The notes under the pieces were generated by a model. The model was not told the origin of the DNA. It worked only from the letters and a program-made list of their open reading frames with translations, and did not search any database. Source: a virus. Taken from it: a DNA stretch of 64,000 bases. The stretch spans positions 101,208 through 165,207 of the IMG/VR virus record IMGVR_UViG_3300034105_004893; one strand, 5' to 3'. Both the position numbers and the translations under genes were made by a program. Below, in pieces: positions 35,135 to 44,299 of the stretch (position 1 is the stretch's first letter; every line of letters begins with the position of its first letter).

Positions 35135-35608
35135 TCACATCCTAAATTTATTGTTGACTTCGGAAAGGTCAGCAACTGTAACTATATGAATAAAGTCTTT
35201 TTCATATTCATCCCTTATGACACTAATCCAATTGTCGCCAACTTTAATTTCGACATTTAAATCGTTATCTTTTTTTGAAAGCCTTACATACGATATTGCA
35301 ACAGTCTCAGAACAATTGAATTCTTTTATTTCGGCAATAGTTTTTTTTACTGCCTTTTCATCTACTTCATTTTTTTCAGAAGAGACAACTTCTTCTGATT
35401 TGACATCTTTCGAATAGCTTTCAAACTCTTCTATGACAGTTTCAGAAGCGGTTTCCCCAAATCCATTATTATAGTCATATGGCTTACTCGAAAGGTATGT
35501 CACTCTGGCTTGTGTATTATTGATGCCACAGTAAAGAACTTTATTATCCCAATAAGTGAATTGATTGCGATATAGATTTGTCGTTCTTTCAATTACTCTG
35601 TATATCAT
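35135..35608 (-). CDS. Hypothetical protein, 157 aa
   Basis: A beta-rich N-terminus (MIYRVIERTTNLYRNQFTYW), an acidic linker (EEFESYSKDVKSEEVVSSEK) and a second small domain (VAISYVRLSKKDNDLNVEIK). No catalytic motif. Situated in the block of coupled small genes. Confidence 0.6.
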   Translation of the reverse strand: MIYRVIERTTNLYRNQFTYWDNKVLYCGINNTQARVTYLSSKPYDYNNGFGETASETVIEEFESYSKDVKSEEVVSSEKNEVDEKAVKKTIAEIKEFNCSETVAISYVRLSKKDNDLNVEIKVGDNWISVIRDEYEKDFIHIVTVADLSEVNNKFRM

Positions 35609-35611
35609 TTT

Positions 35612-36025
35612 TTATTCCTTGTTCAGATCAATAGGAATCGCATGCACACCATTCAAATATGCATCAAGCACTTCCGCACCAGTCATATCCTTTTGCAATA
35701 TAATTGCACCACTCAGATCATCAACTAATTTATGAGCATAAAACTCACCACTTTTACTTTCAATCTTGCTCACGAATTTATCCTGTGTTGCTCTCCATTC
35801 TTTACTATGTCCTTCTCTTGTGTCATGAGTTGTTGTTAATTGATCGAGGTCGATTAGCACCTCTAATTTCATGACGCATTTCCCTTTTTTGTTACGCCTC
35901 CCAAGACCGAAAGAATTAACCTCAAACTTTTGACCATTTAAAAACATCTTCATTATACTTGGATCATTTGGATCGGTCACAATTTTCCATTCATCTTTTA
36001 CTGGTCTTTGATCTAGGTCACTCAT
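35612..36025 (-). CDS. Hypothetical protein, 137 aa
   Basis: Start placed at MSDLDQRPVKDEWK because AGGAG precedes this ATG; an upstream in-frame ATG would overlap the preceding gene. Beta-rich with FLNGQKFEVNSFGLGRR and a C-terminal helix. Family unknown. Confidence 0.6.
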   Translation of the reverse strand: MSDLDQRPVKDEWKIVTDPNDPSIMKMFLNGQKFEVNSFGLGRRNKKGKCVMKLEVLIDLDQLTTTHDTREGHSKEWRATQDKFVSKIESKSGEFYAHKLVDDLSGAIILQKDMTGAEVLDAYLNGVHAIPIDLNKE

Positions 36026-36173
36026 GCTTTTCTCCTGTTGCCTTAAAAATTTCAACCGCTTTTTTCCATGCAGCCTCTATCTCAGGATTCTGTTCGATCT
36101 CACTTTCATTCGCAATAGCTTTCAAAACTGCGGATGTAATCAGGCTGTCAAGGTCATCCGTTTTTTGGCTCAT
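36018..36173 (-). CDS. Small acidic protein, 51 aa
   Basis: Reads MSQKTDDLDSLITSAVLKAI and continues acidic to TGEKHE. GGAGAATAGAA precedes the ATG and it overlaps the next start by 8 bp. Helical, no known domain. Confidence 0.6.
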   Translation of the reverse strand: MSQKTDDLDSLITSAVLKAIANESEIEQNPEIEAAWKKAVEIFKATGEKHE

Positions 36174-36175
36174 TT

Positions 36176-36394
36176 CTATTCTCCTATTGGTTTGTTAAAG
36201 TTTACTAAAAGTTTTATTTCAGTAAATTCGGAATTAGGAGTAGAAACAACAGAATAAGATTCCATATAAAATTCTTTCCCAACCGCATATAATTTCTGTG
36301 CATTTGGGTCAAGAACGATGTTGTTTTCGTTTATTTTTTTCACTTCTGATGTCAATTTACGAAGTATATTTAATTCCTCTGGTGTTATGCCCAT
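36176..36394 (-). CDS. Hypothetical protein, 72 aa
   Basis: Begins MGITPEELNILRKLTSEVKK and ends in a beta hairpin-like segment (EIKLLVNFNKPIGE). Two bases before the next gene's start. No family recognised. Confidence 0.6.
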   Translation of the reverse strand: MGITPEELNILRKLTSEVKKINENNIVLDPNAQKLYAVGKEFYMESYSVVSTPNSEFTEIKLLVNFNKPIGE

Positions 36395-36420
36395 GATTGT
36401 TATCCTTCTAATGTGACGAA

Positions 36421-37614
36421 CTACAAACTACTTTCTTCTAAATTGACCAACATCTGCTCTCTGACAGAAAGCAAATCTAAAGCCATTTTCAATTTAACTT
36501 TTAAATCTGCATTTTCTTTTTGTAGCTCTTTGGTCACAGTTTGTGACCTTATAATTTCTGGATTGTAAATTTCCGACCACAGCTTTTTGTTCATGTCCAA
36601 ATCTGGTATCTGAGCTTCATCAATTCCAAGATTCTTCCAATGCTGTGTCATTTCTTTTTGATGTTCTCGTATCGCTTTTTCGTATCGCTCAACTAGCGAC
36701 TCCAATAAGCCATGATAAGACTGGAGTTCCAGATTGTATCCAGTAATTCTTTTGTTGTATTCGTTGTTGATGTCGATAAGCCTTTTAAGTTCTTCAATGT
36801 ATTCCCGTTGAGATTTTTGAATCTCAAGATTGCATTCATTACCATCAAGTATAGATCTTTCGAGTTCAACTATGTATTGCTGTTGGCTTTTTCCAGCCTC
36901 ACCTTCTTTTCCAAGATGTCCTACTACTCCAATTGTACCCTTTGTGTCAGTAGCTTCCCCCTTTGTGTCAGTAGCTTCCCCCTTTGTGTTGGTAGCTTCC
37001 CCCTTTGTGTGTGAAGTTCCTTCTGAATCCCATTCCTCCCATTCTTTACCGATATGTCTCTCTTTGATATCATCACGAAATTCGTTTCGTGATGATGCCT
37101 CATCTCCCTTAAATTTAGCCAATTCCGCATGCAGTTTGTTTTCTCTATCTTTTTGATTTTGATGGAACAATTCGGGATCAGCTAGTTCGAGCATGTGTGA
37201 GGAACATTTTTCTTCGTCTGTTTTGTCTAATTCGCCCCTAAAAGTTACTTTCAAGACATACGAAGAAAGAATTGAATCGACAAGATGAGACACACCTACA
37301 CATGCAACCGTATAAACAGATGGACCAAAATATCGTTGGAATCCACCCCAAATAATTCTATTAAATTGCTTCATCGACAAGTCTATCGAGACTACAGATG
37401 CAGGTTCTGTCATCTCAGACCATGCCTTCACAACAATTATTTCTTCGGAAATCTTACTACTATCTATGGACTCTATTTTCGTAAGACGCATTCTTCCTTG
37501 CTGACTAGCAGGGTGATGTTCAAGTCCATAAAGTACAATCTTATAAATGTGGAACGAATAAAGATTCATTTCTACTGAGACATACATTGGATCTTCATCG
37601 TTCTTCGTCATCAT
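36421..37614 (-). CDS. Hypothetical protein with TKGEATD repeats and coiled coil
   Basis: Start placed at MMTKNDEDPMYV, preceded by GGAGA; a longer frame from 37638 lacks one. The first 150 residues look globular and beta-rich, residues about 200-225 are a hydrophilic repeat (TKGEATD/N, three to four copies), and 240-397 form long helices (YIVELERSILDG, YIEELKRLIDINNEYNKR, LQKENADLKVKLKMALDL). A structural or scaffold role is possible; no family recognised. It overlaps the preceding small membrane protein gene by 20 bp. Confidence 0.6.
   Translation of the reverse strand: MMTKNDEDPMYVSVEMNLYSFHIYKIVLYGLEHHPASQQGRMRLTKIESIDSSKISEEIIVVKAWSEMTEPASVVSIDLSMKQFNRIIWGGFQRYFGPSVYTVACVGVSHLVDSILSSYVLKVTFRGELDKTDEEKCSSHMLELADPELFHQNQKDRENKLHAELAKFKGDEASSRNEFRDDIKERHIGKEWEEWDSEGTSHTKGEATNTKGEATDTKGEATDTKGTIGVVGHLGKEGEAGKSQQQYIVELERSILDGNECNLEIQKSQREYIEELKRLIDINNEYNKRITGYNLELQSYHGLLESLVERYEKAIREHQKEMTQHWKNLGIDEAQIPDLDMNKKLWSEIYNPEIIRSQTVTKELQKENADLKVKLKMALDLLSVREQMLVNLEESSL
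36937..37012. repeat. 21-bp tandem repeat, about 3.5 copies
   Basis: Unit CCCCTTTGTGTCAGTAGCTTC on the plus strand, encoding TKGEATD on the minus strand. Copies are nearly identical, pointing to recent slippage. Confidence 0.9.
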
Positions 37615-37798
37615 TATTCTCCACGAAATATTCAACAATCAAAGGAACACCGAACTGCAAAAGAAAGATCATTGCCGATATCAAGAACAAAATATAATAA
37701 CCGTTTTTCATTAAAGCATCAAGCTCACGACAAAGCCAATTGAAAAAAAAAGCCAAATTTTCCATGAACTCGTAATAGAAACTTCTCATAATCATCAT
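37595..37798 (-). CDS. Small membrane protein, 67 aa
   Basis: Aromatic N-terminus (SFYYEFMENLAFFFNWL), then one hydrophobic helix (YYILFLISAMIFLLQFGVPL) and an acidic tail (VENNDDEER). Its 3' end overlaps the next gene. Function unknown. Confidence 0.55.
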   Translation of the reverse strand: MMIMRSFYYEFMENLAFFFNWLCRELDALMKNGYYILFLISAMIFLLQFGVPLIVEYFVENNDDEER

Positions 37799-37811
37799 AT
37801 TTTATTTTTTC

Positions 37812-39800
37812 TCAAACATTAAATGCCCACCTTACTTTACCACAATCCCATATTCTGCTTAATCCATTTTGTAATGCCCATTCTTTTTCACTTATATCTT
37901 TAGGACAGCCAGTATTGCATTTCATTTGACTCTGTTTGCTTATTCTTTCTTTTGGATAGCTCATATTCACATATGCATAATCAGAACCTAATTCTTCTTC
38001 TAATTTAAAATTTAAATTTTTATAAATAGAACCATTGCTCCACCTACTATCACTCCAACTTATAATCTTCTTGATTCCATTATTCTTGCACCAATTTACA
38101 CAATGTGAAAATAGTTTACTTGCACCACCAACTATCTGATGACCAGCCTTAAAACATAAACGAGTTAAAACCATTTCACCTTTTGTTTGTTTGCGATGAT
38201 GGACACCTAAATCCATTACACCAATTAATTCATCTTCGCAATATAAACCAAAACAAACTTTTGCTAAAGAATTACCACCTTGTACATGATGTTTATCACA
38301 AAAATCAGTAAATTCCTTTTTGCTAATTTCTTTTGCTGTACATTTTCTTGCATAAAGTCTTTTTTCGAAAACTCCAAGTTTACTTAGAATGACACTTTTG
38401 ATTACTTCTTGATTGTTAAGCCATTCATCTTCGAAAATTGTTATAAGTTGAATGCCTTTTTCTTTACAAATATTAAACTTACTGATGTGGTAGTTACTTG
38501 GTCTTGGTTGAGGTGAGTTTTCATGATGCCAATATAAACCACAATATTCTATAGCAAACTTTAAATTAGAATCATATAAATCAAGCTCTTTGCTACCTAA
38601 AACTGTATGATCTGATTGAAAGTTAAAACCAAACGAATTCAACCAGTTTTGTATTTCTTTTTGAGTCTTGCCATATTTTCTCTGTGGATATGGAGAGCCA
38701 TATCGTTCTATATTTGTTTGCCTTATTTTTTCTTGTATTTCTGGAGATTGTATTGGATATTCAACACCAAATCTATCCAAGCATGTTTGTTTTACTTTTT
38801 CTTTGATTTCTGGTGATGAAGAAGCATATTCATGTCCAAATTTCTCCAAACATATTTGCCTTACTTTTTCTTGAACTTCTGGCGAAAGGAAAGGGTTTTC
38901 GTATCCAAATCTTTCCAAACATGTCTGTCTTACTTTTTCTTTGAATTCTGGTGAAGAAGAAGCGTATTCATGTCCAAACCTTTCTAAGTTCGTTTGTCTT
39001 ACTTTCTCTTGGATCTCTGGTGAGGAAGAAGCATGATCGTGTCCGAATTTTTCAAGACTCGTTTGTCTTGCTTTTTCTTTCATTTCCGAAGATTGCATAA
39101 TGTACTCAACGCCATATCTTTCAATATTTGTTTCTCTGGTTTTTTCTAATATTTCTGGTCGTTGATTTGGATTTTCTACACCATATCTCTGAATATTAGT
39201 TTGCTTTATTTTTTCTCTTGTTTCCAAAGAACTTATTTGATACTCAACACCATATTTTTCAATGTTTGTTTGTCTAGTTTTTTCTAATATTTCTGGGGAT
39301 TGCATGGCATGTTCATGTCCATATTTTTCAATATTAGTTTGTCTTGATTTTTCTTTAACTTCTGGTGATTGTAAAGAATATTCGACACCAAATCTTTCCA
39401 AGCATGTTTGTTTTACTTTTTCTTTGATTTCTGGTGAGGAAGAAACATGTTCGTATCCATATTTTTTTAAATTTGTTTGTTTCTTTTTTTCTTGTGTTTC
39501 CGATAATTTACTTGCATGTTCAACACCAAATTTTTTCATGCAAGTATCTTTGATTTTATTTATTATATCTTTTCTTTGAAAGTTATATTCAACACCATGT
39601 ACTTTTAAATTAGATTCTTTAATTTTTTTTGCTACACAGACTCTGTTGGAACAGCAATCTTTTTCAATTATTTTACGAGAATTCACATAACTATATTTTT
39701 TTTTATTAGACTCATCTCCACAATAATCACAAGTGAAAACAATTGATTCACGAGCTTTAATTTTCTCAAATGGTTTGTCCAACTTTTCTAGGATCAGCAT
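37812..39800 (-). CDS. Homing-type nuclease with fourteen 23-residue repeats
   Basis: 662 residues. An N-terminal Cys pair region (CDYCGDES, then CCSNRVC) may bind zinc. Residues 63-384 hold 14 copies of a 23-residue repeat of the form TNLEKYGVEYxxQSPEIxEKVRQ, the DNA-binding repeat known from phage Hef/Vsr-like homing nucleases. The C-terminal domain has KELDLYDSNLKFAIEYCGLYWH and ICKEKGIQLITIFEDEWL, a Vsr/PD-(D/E)xK-like core, followed by a GNAT-like LTRLCFKAGHQIVGGASKLF stretch and WSDSRWS. AAGGA precedes the ATG. It is most likely a free-standing mobile nuclease inserted between host genes of the phage. Confidence 0.8.
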   Translation of the reverse strand: MLILEKLDKPFEKIKARESIVFTCDYCGDESNKKKYSYVNSRKIIEKDCCSNRVCVAKKIKESNLKVHGVEYNFQRKDIINKIKDTCMKKFGVEHASKLSETQEKKKQTNLKKYGYEHVSSSPEIKEKVKQTCLERFGVEYSLQSPEVKEKSRQTNIEKYGHEHAMQSPEILEKTRQTNIEKYGVEYQISSLETREKIKQTNIQRYGVENPNQRPEILEKTRETNIERYGVEYIMQSSEMKEKARQTSLEKFGHDHASSSPEIQEKVRQTNLERFGHEYASSSPEFKEKVRQTCLERFGYENPFLSPEVQEKVRQICLEKFGHEYASSSPEIKEKVKQTCLDRFGVEYPIQSPEIQEKIRQTNIERYGSPYPQRKYGKTQKEIQNWLNSFGFNFQSDHTVLGSKELDLYDSNLKFAIEYCGLYWHHENSPQPRPSNYHISKFNICKEKGIQLITIFEDEWLNNQEVIKSVILSKLGVFEKRLYARKCTAKEISKKEFTDFCDKHHVQGGNSLAKVCFGLYCEDELIGVMDLGVHHRKQTKGEMVLTRLCFKAGHQIVGGASKLFSHCVNWCKNNGIKKIISWSDSRWSNGSIYKNLNFKLEEELGSDYAYVNMSYPKERISKQSQMKCNTGCPKDISEKEWALQNGLSRIWDCGKVRWAFNV
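38649..39614. repeat. 69-bp repeat array inside the nuclease gene
   Basis: Fourteen diverged 69-bp units encoding the 23-residue repeat. Some copies share blocks (for example SSSPEIKEKVKQTCL), indicating repeat exchange or duplication. Confidence 0.9.
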
Positions 39801-39828
39801 AATAAATCCTTCAGTAAATATATCATAT

Positions 39829-41253
39829 TTACTGCTTTAAAAGTTTTTTCTCAATCAATATCTTCCTTAATTTCTCCAATGGTGCTTTCCAACATCTTGG
39901 CTTTTCCTGCCTCAGAAGTGTGACATTGTCACCATACCAAGGAGACTTGTCACCACTATGACTCCAAACATAATAAGCAGAAATTGGAACCATTATAAAT
40001 ACTTCCTTCCCAAAACTTGCTGCCAAATGTGCTATAGAAGTGCAACTTGTTATAACAAAATCAAGATTTTTAATAAAGCCCAAAGTCTCTTGAAAAGAAT
40101 CCATTTTTTCAGATAAATCAATCAAATTGGGGAAATCCTTGATTTGCTCAAGATTATCATCCCTCTGTAAGCTATAAAATGTTCCATCCACATCTTTCAA
40201 AACTTCATATAACTCTTTAACAGGATAAGAACGATGCAAATCATGATCATATAAAGGTGAACCAGCCCACCTGATGCCTATTTTTGGTGACTTTCCATCT
40301 AACTTGCACTTATCATCATATTCTTTAGAAGATGAGATATAGGGCTTATCCCATAGGTCTTTATATTCAAGATTTAGATAGATAGGAAGATGCATTGAAT
40401 ATGTCCACTTTAAGTCTGGGATATCCTTCAATTCTTCCAAATTCGTAATCACAGGGAATCCACTATTCTTGAATATCTCAAGAAGTCCTTTTCTTTCATT
40501 CTTCCATTCTTCTTTGTGCCAAACTGCATACCAATAAGCATTGATTCCTCTTTCCTTGAGATGTTTCATGAACCTTATGTTAATGATCTCATCTCCACTT
40601 CCTGCTTCTGCATAAATCACCAGATTTTTTACATCTTTTGCCCCTTCCCAGAAAGGAAGATTTAACTTCTTGTTCCTTGAGAAAATTGTCTCGCAGTTCC
40701 ACAATCTCATTTTTGCCCCATCTAGTATAAAGTGCCTCAATCCTTCTTGGAATTTATCTCTGTAAAGGTAATATGTTCCAAGGTTGAACTTGATTTTGAG
40801 TGCGGTTTCTTCTGGAAGTTCTTTATAATTAGCAAGAACATGGTGCAATATCTCTTCCGCTTCTGTTTTCCTGTTGGAAAGGAAGAGAGCATATGCCTTT
40901 TCCAGTTGCAGATCATAATCCATCGGAATCAGCTTTTCATTGGCATTGATATAAGTCAATGCTTTTTCGGGTTCGTTGTTGTGATTATAAAGATTTATTA
41001 GATTGAACCTAGTCACATACATCAGTTGTGGGCTGTGTGCATTCACAAGTGCCTTCTCACCATGCTTTATGGCTTCTTCATAATGTTGCAACTTGAAATA
41101 GCATTTACTGATATTATCTTGTTGCTCAAACGAGAAAGCGTTTTTAGCAAACACATCAAGCACTTGTTTGGCAAGACTCTTTGCACCTAAATTCTTGAGT
41201 GTCATTACGAATGGCTCAAGATCATTAACACCAACATTTTCTTCTTTTTTCAT
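39829..41253 (-). CDS. TPR protein with GT9/GT41-like glycosyltransferase domain
   Basis: 474 residues. Residues 1-180 are TPR-type helical repeats (CYFKLQHYEEAIKHGEKAL, AYALFLSNRKTEAEEIL). From 210 a GT-B domain follows: NLVIYAEAGSGDEIINIRF, KIGIRWAGSPLYDHDLHR, then FIKNLDFVITSCTSIAHLAASFGKE, typical of TPR-linked glycosyltransferases next to fibre or flagellin genes. In that setting they often glycosylate proteins. AAGGA precedes the ATG. It is co-transcribed with the methyltransferase 3 bp upstream. Confidence 0.82.
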   Translation of the reverse strand: MKKEENVGVNDLEPFVMTLKNLGAKSLAKQVLDVFAKNAFSFEQQDNISKCYFKLQHYEEAIKHGEKALVNAHSPQLMYVTRFNLINLYNHNNEPEKALTYINANEKLIPMDYDLQLEKAYALFLSNRKTEAEEILHHVLANYKELPEETALKIKFNLGTYYLYRDKFQEGLRHFILDGAKMRLWNCETIFSRNKKLNLPFWEGAKDVKNLVIYAEAGSGDEIINIRFMKHLKERGINAYWYAVWHKEEWKNERKGLLEIFKNSGFPVITNLEELKDIPDLKWTYSMHLPIYLNLEYKDLWDKPYISSSKEYDDKCKLDGKSPKIGIRWAGSPLYDHDLHRSYPVKELYEVLKDVDGTFYSLQRDDNLEQIKDFPNLIDLSEKMDSFQETLGFIKNLDFVITSCTSIAHLAASFGKEVFIMVPISAYYVWSHSGDKSPWYGDNVTLLRQEKPRCWKAPLEKLRKILIEKKLLKQ

Positions 41254-41256
41254 GTG

Positions 41257-41799
41257 TTATTCCTTTATAACTATTAATTTGATAAAAACATCTTGATAAA
41301 CATTTACAAGGTGTTCTGCATATCTTGCGATTTCCTCATATTTGCCTTCAGCTTCAAGTTTTGCATAGTCTGCATGGATTGAATAGTTGTAATCTAAAAC
41401 TTCCATGTCAATTTGGTGAGTGATTGCATGTCCACTTGAACTTCCATAAGTTTCTTGATGCCAAAGACAGTATTTCTTGCTGAACTGCTTGAACATTTCT
41501 ACGGTCAAAGCACGACAGTGGGTGTAATCTCCGAAGAAGTTTCTTGCGAAGTGATGTGGGAAAGCTATGTCTACTACTGCACCATTTTTGCATACTCGAT
41601 ATATTTCTTTTATGACATGACCCAAATCATGAATATGTTCTAGTATGTGGTGTGCTTTTACTTCCTCTACTGTGCTGTCTTCGAATGGAAGTTTTTCTTT
41701 TTCTAAGTTGTGGAGATATTCTGGTTTGGTATTTGGATCTGCGTCTACATTTACGAATCCCTCAAATCTTTTTAGTCCACCGCCAATATTGATCTTCAT
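41257..41799 (-). CDS. SAM-dependent methyltransferase, type 11-like
   Basis: 180 residues. MKINIGGGLKRFEGFVNVDAD is motif I/II of the predicted-methyltransferase group that starts directly at the SAM site, followed by LPFEDSTVEEVKAHHILEHI, the post-I block with EHI, and IYRVCKNGAVVDIAFPHH. AAGGA lies before the ATG. Substrate unknown. Confidence 0.82.
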   Translation of the reverse strand: MKINIGGGLKRFEGFVNVDADPNTKPEYLHNLEKEKLPFEDSTVEEVKAHHILEHIHDLGHVIKEIYRVCKNGAVVDIAFPHHFARNFFGDYTHCRALTVEMFKQFSKKYCLWHQETYGSSSGHAITHQIDMEVLDYNYSIHADYAKLEAEGKYEEIARYAEHLVNVYQDVFIKLIVIKE

Positions 41800-41885
41800 A
41801 TTTGTCCTTTTTGTAATGACTAATTCTTTCGTAATTGTCCTTGTTATTATTATAAGATAGGAGGGTTGATTTTGGCAAATTTGTT

Positions 41886-41956
41886 TCTATATGTTCGCCA
41901 GACTGAGATATGGATTGGATTTGCGTCTATATGTTCGCCAGACTGAGATATGGATT
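41886..41956. repeat. 31-bp direct repeat, two copies 40 bp apart
   Basis: Identical copies at 41886-41916 and 41926-41956, containing TATGTTCGCCAGACTGAGA. The second reaches the stop of the YkgJ-like gene. They lie upstream of the methyltransferase start and downstream of the fibre region, so they could be paired operator sites or a duplication scar. Confidence 0.9.
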
Positions 41957-42362
41957 ATGTGGTTTTTTCTTTTATGAATTCATCTGGTCCATTTATGAAA
42001 ATTTTGCCGTCATATTGTATTATTGCTGGGCAGTTGTGTGTTTGGCAGAATGTTTGGATTTCTATAAGGACATTATCATCCATTTTCTTACCCATTTCGA
42101 TAGCTCTGAGATATTGACCTTTGCTCCATTTTTCGACTGATATGATGACTTTTGATTTTTCTGGTTTGAGGTTTTCGGAGAAAAGACCTTGGAGCCAAGC
42201 ACACTGGTAGGTTTTGCAGACTTCTGGTCTGGTTTCGTATATGGAGCAATTTCCTTTGAGAAAATGGCATGGTTTTCCTCCGCCAAATTTGTGGCTGTAG
42301 GATTCGCCTTTTAGCCAGATGCAACAGGCATTGCAATCTCCACATTCCCTATTGATAGTCAT
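41955..42362 (-). CDS. YkgJ-like CxxCxxCC protein
   Basis: Start placed at MTINRECGDCNACC because a longer frame lies wholly inside the upstream gene. CGDCNACC, CHFLKGNCSIYETRPEVCKTYQC is the metal-chelating signature of the YkgJ/Fe-S-type family (UPF0153). 135 residues. Overlaps the RCC1 gene by 14 bp. Its role here is unclear; redox or metal supply to a neighbouring oxygenase is a guess. Confidence 0.75.
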   Translation of the reverse strand: MTINRECGDCNACCIWLKGESYSHKFGGGKPCHFLKGNCSIYETRPEVCKTYQCAWLQGLFSENLKPEKSKVIISVEKWSKGQYLRAIEMGKKMDDNVLIEIQTFCQTHNCPAIIQYDGKIFINGPDEFIKEKTT

Positions 42363-43812
42363 CTTGGTATTGTATCGCTGCTGTTGTATATGTACCAGCA
42401 GAAACTTCTTTCCAGTTTGTTCCATACATTATAGTTTGAACTGGGGAGCTTCTATTTGTTCTTGTATTGTCTCCTAATCCACCATAAGAATTCCTTCCCC
42501 ATAACCAAAGCGTTCCGTCTGTCTTTATTGCTGCTGTAAAGCCATAACTACTACATACAACTTGTTTCCAATTCGTTCCATATGCAATTGTTTGAATTGG
42601 TGATGATCTATTGTTTGTTACTCCTGCAATTTCAGGAGAAGGCTTTACAGCACCAACTCCAAGGCTTATCGTTCCAGTCCATGTTCCAGTGAAACTACTT
42701 GGAGTAAAAGTTATGCTGACATTAGTACTTATCGCAGATACGGTAGTCCATAATACTGATTGTGTAGATGTATACACATTCATGCCTATGGACACTCCAG
42801 TAGTGTTAGATGTATTAAATGTATTGCCATTAATTTTAGAGCCAGAAACAGTAACTGGACTTGTGCCTGGATCACCACTAGTGGCAGGAGTAGGTTCAGT
42901 AGATACTGTCAATTGTCCATAAGAATTCCTTCCCCAAGTCCAAAGAGTTCCATCAGTCTTTATCGCTGCACAATGGTGGGTTCCAGAAGACACACTTTTC
43001 CAGTTTGTTCCAAAGGCAACCGTCTGTACTGGTGATGATTTGCTTACTGTTGTATTGTCGCCAAGCTGACCATAAGTGGCATTATTACCCCAAGCCCACA
43101 AAGTTCCGTCTGTCTTTATCGCTGCCGTGTGATTGCCACTACATACAACTTGTTTCCAGTTTTTCGCAAATGTAACTGTTTGAACTGGTGAACTTCTATT
43201 TGTAATTGTGTTGTCGCCTAATTGTCCACTAGTATTCGCACCCCAACACCAAAGCGTACCGTCTGTCTTTATCGCTGCCGTGTGATTGCCACCAGACGCA
43301 ATCTGTTTCCAATCAGTTCCACCAGCAATAGTCTGTACAGGAGAGCTTCTGTGTGTAACTGTGTTATCACCTAATTGACCCAAATTGTTATATCCCCAAC
43401 ACCAAAAAGTACCATCTGTCTTTATCGCTGCTACATAGCTGTCGCCACAAACAAATTGTTTCCAGTTTGTTCCAAATGTTACTGTTTGAACTGGTGATGA
43501 TTTATTTATTACTGTGTTATCACCTAATTGACCGAAATTGTTAATTCCCATGGTCCACAAAGTTCCATCTGTCTTTATCGCTGCTGAACTTAAACCAAAG
43601 CCAATATCAACTTGTTTCCAATTTGTTCCATATGCAACTGTCTGTATTGGCGAACTTCTGTGTGTAACTGTTGTATTGTCACCTCTCTGACCCCAAGAAC
43701 CCTGACCCCACAACCACAAATTCCCGCTTCTGAAGTAATCAGCACGAACATAATAGTCTTCGAAATCTACTGTCGTATTATCGGCATTCTTGAATCTAAA
43801 TGGTGTTGACAT
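42349..43812 (-). CDS. RCC1-repeat beta-propeller fibre protein
   Basis: Start placed at MSTPFRFKNADNTTVDFEDY, overlapping the oxygenase-like gene by 17 bp. 487 residues. About seven RCC1 units (GTLWxWGxNxxGQLGDNT, SSPVQTVxxGTNWKQV, HTAAIKTDG), expected to form one seven-bladed propeller. A 70-residue insert before the last units (SGDPGTSPVTVSGSKINGNT and onward) looks like a separate beta domain. Similar units fill the large fibre further along. Probable receptor-binding or decoration protein. Confidence 0.85.
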   Translation of the reverse strand: MSTPFRFKNADNTTVDFEDYYVRADYFRSGNLWLWGQGSWGQRGDNTTVTHRSSPIQTVAYGTNWKQVDIGFGLSSAAIKTDGTLWTMGINNFGQLGDNTVINKSSPVQTVTFGTNWKQFVCGDSYVAAIKTDGTFWCWGYNNLGQLGDNTVTHRSSPVQTIAGGTDWKQIASGGNHTAAIKTDGTLWCWGANTSGQLGDNTITNRSSPVQTVTFAKNWKQVVCSGNHTAAIKTDGTLWAWGNNATYGQLGDNTTVSKSSPVQTVAFGTNWKSVSSGTHHCAAIKTDGTLWTWGRNSYGQLTVSTEPTPATSGDPGTSPVTVSGSKINGNTFNTSNTTGVSIGMNVYTSTQSVLWTTVSAISTNVSITFTPSSFTGTWTGTISLGVGAVKPSPEIAGVTNNRSSPIQTIAYGTNWKQVVCSSYGFTAAIKTDGTLWLWGRNSYGGLGDNTRTNRSSPVQTIMYGTNWKEVSAGTYTTAAIQYQDDYQ

Positions 43813-44299
43813 GAGCCTCCAGATAGAAAACCTTGACAAGATTCTTAGAAATTGAGTGCCACAAAAAAGGTTTGAACATGACCATGTCGCCAGCGTTAAG
43901 TTCAAATGTGGCTGAGTCATTCCAATTTTCTTTATTGAAGCAGTTTTCCTTTATGAATACTTGTAGTTCTTCCTGTACTTGCATTACATTGGAGTAGTTT
44001 TTTTCCTTGTGTCTATGCAATTTGAATGTAGTCTTCTCAAGTGGGATTATGCAGACCCAAAGGCTGTTCTGGTTGAAACTTTCGAAGTGGATGTTCTCGA
44101 ATGGTTTTCTGAGTATTCCAGATTCTTTCGTAATGGTAATTTCTTGATTGAGGATTTCGCCAAAGACTTTGTGCAGGTTTTCTGGAACTAGGTTGAAGTC
44201 TACGATTTCTTCTCCGTAAGTGTTCTCCTTGAACTGGAGGTCTTTTACCACTTCATATAGATTTTGCGTGTTGTAGAAATTTTCTATCTGTATTATCAA
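43796..44299 (-). CDS. Putative 2OG-Fe(II) oxygenase-like (double-stranded beta-helix) protein
   Basis: 167 residues, start TTG overlapping the upstream stop (TTGA) with AAGGA nine bases before it. FKLHRHKEKN and later GDMVMFKPFLWHSI provide spaced His residues as in cupin or prolyl-hydroxylase-type folds, but a clean HxD is not seen. The family assignment is tentative. Sitting between two RCC1 fibre genes, it may modify or assist them. Confidence 0.5.
   Translation of the reverse strand: MIIQIENFYNTQNLYEVVKDLQFKENTYGEEIVDFNLVPENLHKVFGEILNQEITITKESGILRKPFENIHFESFNQNSLWVCIIPLEKTTFKLHRHKEKNYSNVMQVQEELQVFIKENCFNKENWNDSATFELNAGDMVMFKPFLWHSISKNLVKVFYLEAHVNTI

Noticed and set aside
38649-39614. 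CRISPR-like array
   Set aside because: The 69-bp units are contiguous coding repeats without spacers; no cas genes are present.
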